From: Catenaria anguillulae PL171
Lineage: Eukaryota > Blastocladiomycota > Blastocladiomycetes > Blastocladiales > Catenariaceae
DNA length: 64,000 bases
Reading direction: 5' to 3'
Assembly: GCA_002102555.1 (NCBI GenBank)
Contig: MCFL01000003.1
Location: forward strand, 868,001 to 932,000
Shown: piece by piece, positions 34,765 to 44,089 of the stretch
Position numbering within the stretch: the first letter of the stretch is position 1
Layout of the letters: every line of letters begins with the position of its first letter
Made by a program: the position numbers and the translations under genes
Notes under the pieces: model-generated
Told to the model about the DNA's origin: nothing
Databases searched by the model: none
Seen by the model: only the letters and a program-made list of their open reading frames with translations

Positions 34765-35720
34765 ATGGCTCTTACCACCTCCGACACAAACTCGGATCAA
34801 GCGGTTGACGTCCTGCTCTTTGGGTGGGCCGACGGCCACCCCGCCCACGTCGCCAAGTACGCATCCCGTACCCTGCCGGGTCCAACTCGGTCGTCCTCAC
34901 GTCCCAAAATGACCGACTTTTTCTTGCAATCCACCCACTCGATCGCCACATCTTCTGCCCGCACGGGACCGGCCCTCAATTTTCTTGAAACCCATGGCCA
35001 CCTGACCGCCACCACCACAACGTCGGGGCAGCTTGAACACACGCCCCGGCCGCTCATCGCCCATTGCTTCTCCAACGGCGGCGTCCAATCGCTGCTCTCG
35101 ACCTTACTCGCCATCCAACTCGCAAACCAAAAACTGACTCGCCCGCTGCCGCCCTGATTCTCGACTCGACCCCCATTCCACGCGCATCCGACGCCGTCAA
35201 CGAAACCGCCATTTTATTGACCATGTCGGTTCCTCGCCCTCTGCAGCGCGTGCTTCGCCCAATCTTGTACGGCATGCTGCTCGTCGTGGACGTGGTTGTG
35301 CACCGGTGGCTGGGCGTGCAGCCCCGCCTGGACGTCAACTGCGACACGCTGCTCTCGCACTCGGACCTGGTGCATGTCCCGAAACTCGTCATGTACTCGT
35401 CGGGTGACGCCCTCGTGCGACCATGGCACGTCGAAAAGTTTCTGGATATGCTGACGCCGACGGCAGGCGACGAGTTGGTGGAGGTCAAGGTGGTTGGGAT
35501 GGGCGAGCATGACAAGGTGGTAGCGTATTCGATCGTCAATGGACGGCCGACTGAGGTCGGCAAGTTGGTCGAAGCCAAGGTGGATCGGGCGTTGCCACAT
35601 GGCGGGCTTGTGTCGGTGGTTCGGTTCCCGAAAGATTCGCCCCATGTGCAGCATTTGCGAAAGTATCCCGAAGAGTATCGGTCGGCGGTGGCCAGGTTCA
35701 TCGAGCTGACCCGAATTTAG
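34765..35720 (+). CDS. DUF829/TMEM53-like alpha/beta-hydrolase-fold protein, copy 1 (frame-broken)
   Basis: First of four tandem paralogs. Family members (TMEM53, fungal PaxU) have an alpha/beta-hydrolase fold of mostly unknown chemistry. Seen here: VDVLLFGWADGHPAHVAKY at the start, HCFSNGGVQSLLSTLL (the nucleophile-elbow-like Ser motif), ALILDSTPIPRASDAV, KLVMYSSGDALVRPWHVEK and the C-terminal HVQHLRKYPEEYRSAVARF. One base seems missing beside CCC near 35150, splitting the protein after LTRP. A second, compensating pair of shifts near 34870-34910 is suggested because an alternative frame reads PYPAGSNSVVLTS, like copy 2. Either a decaying paralog or sequence error. Confidence 0.75.
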
Positions 35721-36234
35721 ATTTACTCGTGCTTTAAATTGATCATTCGAATTTTGCTTCTAACAATATGTAAATCGTGGGATGAACAGCAGTCAGTCGA
35801 CTGCATCGCGAGACATTCCGTGACACTCACTTGGAAACAAAGGGAAAACATGTACATTCAGCATCTTTGCATCGTGAGACATCCTTCCGGACGGACCGGA
35901 GTCTAACAAGGGCGCCAAGCTTGGTAGCTGATATCCAGCAACCTTAATTCATGAAAATGGATGTGTGTACACCGCGGAAGCATGGACCAAGTTGGGACCG
36001 ATTTCGCGTCGCCTCTCAGTTTGGCGCCCTGTTGTTTGTGTTTGGGCAGCCCACCGCACTTGGGTCAATGGAGCAGCAGAGTATCCCCTTAATACATCCC
36101 ATGGAGATAAAATGCCTCCCATCCCCCCCCCCCCATCGTCATTCCTCGACTCACATTCCACGCGACAAGGCGCCCTTCGATCCTGCTTAAATGCTCTCGA
36201 TCCCGCATCAACTGCAGCCGTATCATTCATACCG
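35721..36234. other. Spacer between DUF829 copies 1 and 2, with a C12 tract
   Basis: No gene seen. A run of 12 C lies at 36123-36134, about 100 nt upstream of the copy 2 start. Confidence 0.5.
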
Positions 36235-37230
36235 ATGAACACCATGTCTGACAACCGAGATCTTGACCCTGTCGACGTCATCCTCTTTGGCTGGGCCAAC
36301 GGCCGACCCAGTCATGTCGCCAAATACGCCCATCTACCCGCCTGGGTCCAACTCACTCGTGATCCCATCCAACCTGCCCGATTTCTTCCTCAAATCCACG
36401 GAATCGCTGGCAAAATGCCCCAAGCAAACGGGCCCTGCACTCGACTTTCTTCAAAAGCACGGCCATTTGACGCCAACATCCAGCGCTTCGCAAGAGCACC
36501 AGCCACGCGCGGATGCGGACGTGGACGCAGCGGCCCGCCCGCTCATCTTGCACGTGTTTTCCAACGGCGGCGTGCTGTCCTTACTGGCCACCTTGCTCGG
36601 CATCCAACTTACCAACCGACAACTCGCACGACCCGTGACGGCCTTGATTCTCGACTCTGCGCCGATTCCCCGCACGTCCGAGGCGGTCCACGAGTCGGCG
36701 TATCTCATGACCATGGCGCTGCCGCGCATGCTGCAAGTTGTGTTTCGACCCGTGGTGTACGCCGTGTTGTGTGCCGTGGACCTTGTGTTGTACCGGTGGA
36801 TCGGGGTGAAACCACGGCTTGATGTTAATTGCGATGCGCTACTGGCAGATGCGGACCTTGCGCGTGTCCCGAAACTGGTCTTGTATTCGTTGGGCGACGA
36901 AATGGTGCGGCCGTGGCACGTCGAGAAGTTTTTGGGTATGTTGACATCCAGTATGGATACTAGCGAGCGGGTGGAGGAGAAGACGGTCGGGTTACAAGAT
37001 GAAGGGGAGAGACGGGCGACAAAGTGGTTGAGTATTCCATCTCAGGACAGCCGGCAACCACTTCGGGGGATGGCGTTGAGCCAGCAAGAGTGGATCGGTC
37101 ATTGTCGCATGGTGGACTGGTTTCGGTGGTCAGGTTCCCCAAGGATTCGCGGCACGTGCAGCATTTGCGGAAGTACACTGAGGAGTACCGGTCAGCGGTG
37201 GCAAAGTTTATTGGACTGGCTCGTTTGTAG
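36235..37230 (+). CDS. DUF829/TMEM53-like protein, copy 2 (frame-broken)
   Basis: Starts MNTMSDNRD, then VDVILFGWANGRPSHVAKYA. The frame shifts near 36335, after which it reads YPPGSNSLVIPSNLPDFF, HVFSNGGVLSLLATLL, TALILDSAPIPRTSEAV, LDVNCDALLADADL and KLVLYSLGDEMVRPWHVEK. A second shift near 37015 (one base missing beside GGG) is needed to reach DKVVEYSISG and the conserved end SHGGLVSVVRFPKDSRHVQH, ending at 37230. Closest to copy 1. Protein conservation across the shifts argues for recent breakage or sequence error rather than old decay. Confidence 0.73.
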
Positions 37231-37660
37231 ATTTCCCCGCCTACCCACATGCATGAAATGGATTCATTGTCCTCACATCAGTACATTCAAGTCTTCCTTG
37301 GTCATTTTTCCCGTCGGGCGGCGGCGGATTCGTACACGCAGAGGCCGCCCAAGGGGCGGGTTTTCAACAGGGATCGCGGTCCTCTCACAAGTTTCCATTA
37401 CCTATGTATATGCATACGGAGTTCCCCTCATGAGAGCAATTTCAACCACTGTCCGGCCCCACCCTGACGCGGTCCGAGCCGATTGCCCAATGATGGAGCC
37501 ATTGCGGCCTGTGTGACCGTGCAAGAGCGCCATTCGCCACAAACACATAAATACTTGGCTCCTGCATGTTGTCTCGTCGCTTGAATTGTCCACATACCAC
37601 CAGCCTGCCAGCCGATTGTCTGCATTCCCACTGATCCCGGACATTCGTGGCCTGCTCACC
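37231..37660. other. Spacer between DUF829 copies 2 and 3
   Basis: 430 bp, no gene seen. The frame of copy 3 is open upstream of its first ATG, but the residues look non-coding. Confidence 0.45.
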
Positions 37661-38704
37661 ATGTCCTCCCACGTATTCCAACCCGCCGCTACCATGCAAC
37701 CCACGTTGACAATCTCACCGGCAACCACCGGCTCCACCATGCAGCCCGAATCACCCAGCCCTCCCAATCCGACCAAAGCCTTCAACGTGATCCTATTCGG
37801 ATGGGCCGACGGCGAGCCTGCCCACATTGCCAAATACCAATCCGCATACCCATCCGGATGCGATTTCTACATCTACCCGTCGCACGTGTGGGACGTTGGC
37901 CGCGACCCTGCCACGCTCATCCACCAAGCGGATCCGGCCATTGCCTTTTTGGCCAAGCACGGCCACCTCTTGCACACCTCGGGGGGCGGATCGCCTGCAT
38001 CAACTCGTGGTCTTGTCCTGCACGCCTTTTCTAACGGCGGTGTCCAATCGCTCGCCACGCTCCTCGCGCACCTTGCCTCCACAACATCCCACCTGGCACG
38101 CGTCAGCGCACTTGTGCTTGACTGTGCGCCCACCCCGACGGCACAACGCGCCATCGGCCCTGGCGCAGACTTGTTTTCATCTTCGCTGGGCCTAGGCCCA
38201 TTACCTACGGCCATTGCACACAGCGTGTTTTACACGACGCTCTCCATTAAAGCAATTGTGGCCAAGATCACTGGATGGCGGCAACAGATAAACAAGAATC
38301 GCGACATGTTGCTCACCCACCACGAGTTGCACGGTGTGCCAAAGCTCGTCATGTATACGCCAGGCGATCGGTTTATTGATTACACGCAGATTGAGTGGGT
38401 GGTGGGCAGGATGGCGGAGCAGATGCAGGTCCGGAGTGAGGCTGTTGGTGGAGGAAGCACAGACGAGTTTCGGGTTACATCAGCGGTCAAGGGGGATGCA
38501 AAGGCAAGGTCGGTGGGTGTGCCAGCAAGCGATGGCGATCCAAGTGCGGTGATTGCTCGGGTGCAGAGGGAAAAGTCGGGTGGAGCGAATGACGGGTTGG
38601 TTGCTGCCGTCAGGTTTCCAAAAGATGCCATGCACGTGCAGTTGCTGAGGGGGTATCCAAAGCAGTATGTCCGGGTGATGGGTGCATTTCTGTCGAGGTT
38701 GTAA
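37661..38704 (+). CDS. DUF829/TMEM53-like protein, copy 3 (intact)
   Basis: 347-aa intact single-exon paralog: FNVILFGWADGEPAHIAKY, YPSGCDFYIYPSHVWDVGRD, LHAFSNGGVQSLATLLAHL, SALVLDCAPTPTAQRA, KLVMYTPGDRFIDYTQIEW and the C-terminal MHVQLLRGYPKQYVRVMGAF. Compared with copies 1 and 2 it carries an extra Ser/Gly/Ala-rich insertion (about 60 residues, GGGSTDEFRVTSAVKGDAKA) before the last conserved block. A disordered Pro/Ser/Thr N-terminus precedes the fold. The next possible start is MQPTLT, 11 codons on, which would equal the start of copy 4. Catalytic activity is unproven for the family. Confidence 0.85.
   Translation: MSSHVFQPAATMQPTLTISPATTGSTMQPESPSPPNPTKAFNVILFGWADGEPAHIAKYQSAYPSGCDFYIYPSHVWDVGRDPATLIHQADPAIAFLAKHGHLLHTSGGGSPASTRGLVLHAFSNGGVQSLATLLAHLASTTSHLARVSALVLDCAPTPTAQRAIGPGADLFSSSLGLGPLPTAIAHSVFYTTLSIKAIVAKITGWRQQINKNRDMLLTHHELHGVPKLVMYTPGDRFIDYTQIEWVVGRMAEQMQVRSEAVGGGSTDEFRVTSAVKGDAKARSVGVPASDGDPSAVIARVQREKSGGANDGLVAAVRFPKDAMHVQLLRGYPKQYVRVMGAFLSRL
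37752..38704 (+). repeat. Near-identical tandem repeat unit, left copy
   Basis: Very similar to 39973-40913 (right copy). Long stretches at the 5' and 3' ends are almost base-for-base identical, while the middle (about 38000-38300) differs more. Confidence 0.9.
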
Positions 38705-39911
38705 GATCTTCGACCATCGCATCATTCACACATTTTTCACACTTTCAGGTGGGACTTGGTTCGCCTTGCGGACCACTTGCAGTCTGTTTCGTCGTGCTCA
38801 CCACGCATTCTTTTTGTTGGTCACTGCCCATGTTTCACTTACCCAAGCTCTTTGATGGTCGCGGCATTGTCCCCACTTTCCCACCGAACTGCTACCACGG
38901 CCCCGGTCTGCCACCACCAAACACACGTATTTAGGCGGCGTCTTTCGCTGCGAGTCAATGCAACGAGTACCCACCACATTCTCCCCTTCCCGTGAGCTGC
39001 AATGTGAGCTGCAGTCTTGGGCGGTGACCGTGACAGGCTTCGTTTGTGCTGCTGTGGTGCGACTCTTGCGCGGGGCGAAGGGGACTCTGTTTGCCTCTTG
39101 ATACACTCCCTCTTGAGAACGGGCGTGATGGGATACATTTAAGTATGATTATATTTGCTTGGGGCGGGTCGCGGTTTTATCTGTTGGGACGGTTGTTATC
39201 CACTTCGGGCCAGATGACGCTCTTGCGCTCTGTCGCCATGTTTCGAAGGCGAGTTGGGAAAAGTCGTGACGAAGGCATACCGCTACTCGGGCGCTTGTGG
39301 GGTGGTTAGCCAATGGTATAATATCTGGCACATCACGCGGTCAGTCAGGCAATTGTTCGTGACGGAGACACGTCACACGCTCGCTAACCCATTGATCGGT
39401 GGCATATGAGCATTCCCAGAGCAAATCGTAATCATCTCCAAGGCGGGTCCAATGGTCATGCAGTCAGTCTGGTGACATTAATATCACCTCATTCCAAATG
39501 CTTCAGAGTTGACAGCACAAACGAACTCATTAGAGACCATGGGCAGGATCATTCGCACAAATCTTTTGCACCTTAGCGGTGAGCAAGAGGTCTCACTTAC
39601 CGGTCGACGTGAACAAGATTTGCGCGAAAAATCCTGCCTATGGTCTCACAGAATTGCTGACAACGTTGGCTGTGTTGCTGAATGTTTACATACATGTCCG
39701 CTCCAACACCCTCACTGAGCCACTCCCACTGCAAAATCGGACATCCAGAGGCGATACCGATGATACCCACAAATTCGGCTCACGTTATTTACTTGTGGTC
39801 AGAAACACCCGGCCGTTGCCCGTTGGCCACCAGTTTCATTCAAACCGCAACAGTCACCCCGTCAGTGATTTGCTCCCCATACCACCCACCGCATCCGAAC
39901 CCGCCGCTACC
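38705..39911. other. Spacer between DUF829 copies 3 and 4, containing a hairpin
   Basis: 1.2 kb without a supported gene. It holds a strong inverted repeat at 39533-39647. Frames of 60-100 codons here show no recognisable motif. Confidence 0.5.
39533..39647. repeat. 115-nt hairpin: 33-nt imperfect inverted repeat
   Basis: Left arm 39533-39565 (starts GAGACCATGGGCAGGAT) pairs with right arm 39615-39647 (ends ATCCTGCCTATGGTCTC). 29 of 33 positions are Watson-Crick, plus one G:T. The pairing continues partly into the 49-nt loop. It could be a MITE relic, a structured RNA or a regulatory hairpin; it lies 265 nt upstream of the copy 4 ATG. Confidence 0.85.
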
Positions 39912-40913
39912 ATGCAACCCGCGATGACAATCTCACCGACATCCATCAGCACCACCATGCAGCCCGAATCACCCAACCCTCCCAACCCGACCAAAGCCTT
40001 CAACGTGATCCTATTCGGATGGGCCGACGGCGAGCCTGCCCACATTGCCAAATACCAATCCGCATACCCATCCGGATGCGATTTCTACATCTACCCGTCG
40101 CACGTGTGGGACGTTGGCCGCGACCCTGCCACGCTCATCCACCAAGCGGATCCGGCCATTGATTTTTTGGCCAAGCACGGCCACCTTTCGTCTGGCGGCA
40201 GCAGGTCGTCGACCCGTGGACTCATCCTGCACGCCTTTTCCAACGGCGGCATCCAATCGCTCGCCACGCTCCTCGCGCACCTCGCCTCCACAAATACACA
40301 CCTCTTGCGTGTGAGCGCACTTGTGATTGATTGTGCGCCTACCCCGACGGCACAACGCGCAATTGGCTCAGGCGCCGACTTGTTTTCGTATTCGCTTGGC
40401 CTTGGACCTTTGCCCACGGCCATTGCACGTGGGGTGTTTTATACGGCGCTGTCAATGCAAGCCATTGTGGCCAAGGTGATGGGGTGGCGGCCGCAGATGA
40501 ACAAGAATCGCGACATGTTGCTCAGGCACAAGGAGTTGCACGGCGTGCCAAAGCTAGTCTTGTATACGCCGGGCGATCGGTTTATTGATTACACGCAGAT
40601 TGAGTGGGTGGTGGGCAGGATGGTGGAGCAGATGCAGGTCCGGAGTGAGGCTGTTGGTGGAGGAAGCACAGACGAGTTTCGGGTTACATCAGCGGTCAAG
40701 GGGGATGCAAATGCAAGGTCGGTGAGCGTGCCAGCAAGTGATGGCGATCCAAGTGCGGTGATTGCTCGGGTGCAGAGGGAAAAGTCGGGTGGAGCGAATG
40801 ACGGGTTAGTTGCTGCCGTCCGGTTTCCTAAGGATGCCATGCACGTGCAGTTGCTGAGGGGGTATCCAAAGCAGTATGTCCGGGTGATGGGTGCATTTCT
40901 ATCAAAGCTGTAA
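39912..40913 (+). CDS. DUF829/TMEM53-like protein, copy 4 (intact)
   Basis: 333-aa near twin of copy 3, with the same FNVILFGWADGEPAH, HAFSNGGIQSLATLLAHL, SALVIDCAPTPTAQRA and MHVQLLRGYPKQYVRVMGAF blocks and the same Ser/Gly insertion. The start MQPAMT is the first ATG in the frame and matches the second Met of copy 3. Intact, unlike copies 1 and 2. The spacers are about 0.5 kb (1-2), 0.4 kb (2-3) and 1.2 kb (3-4), so the cluster probably grew by unequal crossing-over, with copies 3 and 4 the youngest pair. Confidence 0.85.
   Translation: MQPAMTISPTSISTTMQPESPNPPNPTKAFNVILFGWADGEPAHIAKYQSAYPSGCDFYIYPSHVWDVGRDPATLIHQADPAIDFLAKHGHLSSGGSRSSTRGLILHAFSNGGIQSLATLLAHLASTNTHLLRVSALVIDCAPTPTAQRAIGSGADLFSYSLGLGPLPTAIARGVFYTALSMQAIVAKVMGWRPQMNKNRDMLLRHKELHGVPKLVLYTPGDRFIDYTQIEWVVGRMVEQMQVRSEAVGGGSTDEFRVTSAVKGDANARSVSVPASDGDPSAVIARVQREKSGGANDGLVAAVRFPKDAMHVQLLRGYPKQYVRVMGAFLSKL
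39973..40913 (+). repeat. Near-identical tandem repeat unit, right copy
   Basis: Partner of 37752-38704; see that entry. Confidence 0.9.
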
Positions 40914-41078
40914 AACAAACATATTGTCATGGATATTAGAGTTCCAGAATCAACAGAGGAAATGTACTTATACATCAATTTGTTTGTGACGATGGGAAAA
41001 CGGCCCTGAGGAAACGAGTTGACAACCAAACAAGACACCAAGCGAGCAGACTGTCAAGCGGCTTCCCAGTTGGACAGC

Positions 41079-42323
41079 TCACAATTGCTGCACAACTCTA
41101 GCACACACATCCCTCATCGAGTCCCTGAAGCTTGCATAATATATCGACGCATCAATCAACGCATCAATCGCCCGTTCCACAAGCTCGAGATTGATGACCA
41201 CGCCAGTACAATGAGCGACTTGCACCACTTGATGATAGCGCTCAACAATGTCCTCCACCTCCATATCCAATAACGCCATGCGCACCACCACCAAGTCGAT
41301 CCGCGCACATTTGCGCTCCACCGCGGGCATGTAGTGCACCAAATCGCCATAAGTTGTGCCTGTGTGCTGACCGCGTCGCCAATAGACCGCAACTGTGTTG
41401 GAAACCGCTGCGGCGGCAATCAAAGGATCCAGTCGCGTGAGCAGATGCAGGGCCATGAGGTCGAGCGGGGCAATCGGTGGATGGGACATGGGCTTGGGAT
41501 CCAGGCGAATGCGCAGGCGGTTCACCATGCGGTGCAGGACAACGGAGCGGAGGTGAGTTGGGACCAGGTCGGTGTACCAGTTGACCACGTCAGAACTGCA
41601 TAGTGGGTTCGAAGGGGCATATGCGTGCAGAGCATTACGGAGAGGGTCGATGGCCAGTTGTTTGTAGGCGCAGTCGTCGAGCGTGGGAATCGACGAGTGC
41701 GATGTGCGAGTCAAGTTGCACAACAGCAAGATGGCCACATGGGTAGCAGGTAACGATGCGATCCACAGCGCAAGTTCGGTTGGCAGAATGCAGGATGTTT
41801 GATCGAGGTCGGGAATTGATGGGCATGGGTATGACCGGCGAATCCAAACCTGCCAGAGCGCCCAGGCCAGCGAGCATGCAGCACGTCGTGCCATCGGCGT
41901 ACGTGATGAGTCGGTGAGAGTCGAGAGTGTCAAAGAAAGCGGGCGGCCGAGGTCGGAAGGCAAAGAAGAAGTCTTGTCGAGTGAAACGATGGCTTGTATG
42001 ACGTGGTTGCAGTGCAGATTGTTGAGGTTGTCAAGAAGTGGGTCGATTGGATCGGATTGCAGCTGAGCATGAAGAATGGCGATGAGTTTGGCCGCCTTGT
42101 CATGGCTGAGAAGAGGTGATGACAGGGCTGTGAATACGCAAAGGGTGAGGGAAAGTCAGTTTCGGGTTCTGCTGAATGGTATCGAATGGACATGGACAAC
42201 GGCAAACCTACCAAGTGTGAGAATCGACCGGTGCTTCTTTGGGTCCACCACATGTGCACACATTTTGTTCCACCAAACATCCGAATTCATCTCAAGCAGG
42301 GTGGCCCAATGGTGCTCGTTCAT
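41079..42323 (-). CDS. Downstream part of an F-box/repeat-like locus, after an in-frame TGA
   Basis: Exons 42323-42212 and 42127-41079, separated by an 84-nt intron (GTAGGT...CAG); phase fits. The ATG at 42323 follows directly, in the same frame, the TGA that ends the upstream part (42326-42324). The product (about 386 aa) is helical and Leu/His-rich (HDKAAKLIAILHAQLQSD; LVPTHLRSVVLHRMVNRL; DLVVVRMALLDMEVEDI), like the solenoid region of large fungal F-box or ankyrin-type families, with no exact family recognised. A separate gene with zero spacing would be very odd, so this is probably the C-terminal half of one gene with a premature or misread stop. Confidence 0.6.
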
Positions 42324-43638
42324 TCAATCGTGCTCCAAGACAACATCAAACAACTCTTGGTCGAACTGCTTGCCAAGATGCGACAAGACGGACTGCATGA
42401 GTCTCTCAAGTCTCCTTTGCAGCAAATTGGCGTCATGCACTTCACTCGCCGAAGCCAGCGACGGAATGTCCATCTCGGCCAACAGTGTGGCGATGTACCC
42501 CGACGCAGCGGGAGGCTTGATGTTCTCAATCACTGGAAACTGGGAAGCAACGATTGCAGGAGAAAGGTGCACAGACATCCAATTGCACATTTTGATGATA
42601 CGGTATGGGCTGTCGAGTGGTGTCGAGAGGTTTCCAAACTGGAAGAGGAAAAGTTGGAAGCGCGATTCCGGCGAAAAGAAACGTGCAATGTCGCTCGAAG
42701 CTTGCTGGCCAAATTGCCGAAAAATGACTTGTAATGTTGGCAAGGACCACTCAGCCAGTGCAAATATGACCAGGCAACTTGCAAAAGTCAGTTCCTTGCG
42801 GGGGAAGGGGCCACGAAAGCTCCTCAAAGAGGTTGAATGTGCGGGGTGGGGAGATGAAGGCGAGGCATTTCCACGACGGCCAGGCCAGAACGAACTCGGC
42901 ATACTTTTGGTGCAAGAGGCAGCTTTCGAGCAAGTCCAAGTGACCGGTGCGAATGAAATAGACGGGCAAAACAAATTGGTCGTTTGGATAATGCCACCAG
43001 CGGAACGTAAAGGGGCCGCTGGACTGCTTGCCAATTGCAAGCGGTTTTGCGAATGGAGAACAGTACAGCCAATCAACAAACTCGGAGGTAAAGATGGGAT
43101 CCGAGCGTCTGGGCTTGGTTGGCGCAAAGCTGGTCTTTGCGCAGGTCCCATTTTCGAGGTGAGTTGCGTTGAAAAGGAATTGCAGAACCCGACGAAGGTT
43201 GAAATTGTGGGCAGTCCTAGAATGCTTGATCTCCATCGCGGGTCGCAGCAGCAGGCAGTTTCGCCAAGCAACATGAATGAGTCGGCCCTCGATGCAAATA
43301 GATTTGAGGATGCTTGACGCCATGGGAACAATGGGCTTTGGCTGTGCGAGGGAGACAACAGTGGACAACAATTCGTGGGGCAGGTCCAAGGCAGTTGAGG
43401 CGGCAAGTTCTGGTGTGTGCGACTGCGGCAGGGCCATCATGGCTGGCGATAACGGCGGCGATGGTGACTGCGAAGACATGTTGTGCAGAGGCGTCGGATA
43501 GAATGTAGTAAGTACTGATGAAGGAAAGAGGTTGGGTACTTTTTGTCGGCGAGCCGGCTCATTCTCCATGTTTGTGTCAGGGTCCATCGGCGGCCTCTTC
43601 GGCAGTGACGCATCTCGAGGCACAGCTTCGACAGACAA
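42324..43638 (-). CDS. Upstream part of the F-box/repeat-like locus
   Basis: Reads from an ATG at 43638 (or, perhaps better, MSSQ at 43479) through LDLPHELLSTVVSLAQP, an F-box-like first helix, then RLIHVAWRNCLLLRP and a helical repeat-like region (YFIRTGHLDLLESCLLHQKY, reminiscent of ankyrin helices). The frame changes at a run of five C near 42803 (SWPLP to RKELTFASCLVIFALAEW), best explained by one extra C. It then continues to TGA at 42326-42324. See the adjoining downstream part. F-box assignment is tentative. Confidence 0.55.
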
Positions 43639-44089
43639 ATGAGCACACCGGCAGAGAGAGCACTATGCACCACTCGCAGAGCTGATCATGGGGAAAGCTG
43701 TTCAAACCTGGGTTGTTTTGTGATAGTGCAGTTGTACATGGGCATCGAGGCAAATAATGGCCGAGTGAGACGTCAGGGTGTGATGTTGAGAAGGATGGCG
43801 ACGTGCGACACGGACAAGGTCGAAATCCCAGATGAAAAGACGGCAGCAAGGATGCTCCAAGTGGAAGATGACGTGGGATCGTGCGCCTGCTGTTGTTGCC
43901 CAATGCCAATTGATGGACGACAAAGATGGCGGATCCAGACGTGGTAAATCAACGAGATACATAGGTATCGCTGACTTGCTGTGTCGTCAGGCACGGGTGT
44001 GTTGGCGAAGCGCGATTGCGCGGTGACCGATGCACCATCCAGCGTGATCCACATTTCAAGTCAATAGAAATCATGTAGAAAATAACAAG
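43639..44089. promoter_or_regulatory. Putative divergent promoter between two F-box-like loci
   Basis: 451 bp between outward-facing starts. Short frames exist on both strands but have no recognisable content. Confidence 0.35.

Noticed and set aside
42076-43317. 413-codon plus-strand open frame
   Set aside because: Lies opposite the F-box-like locus, whose minus frames have better protein-like composition and a matching intron.
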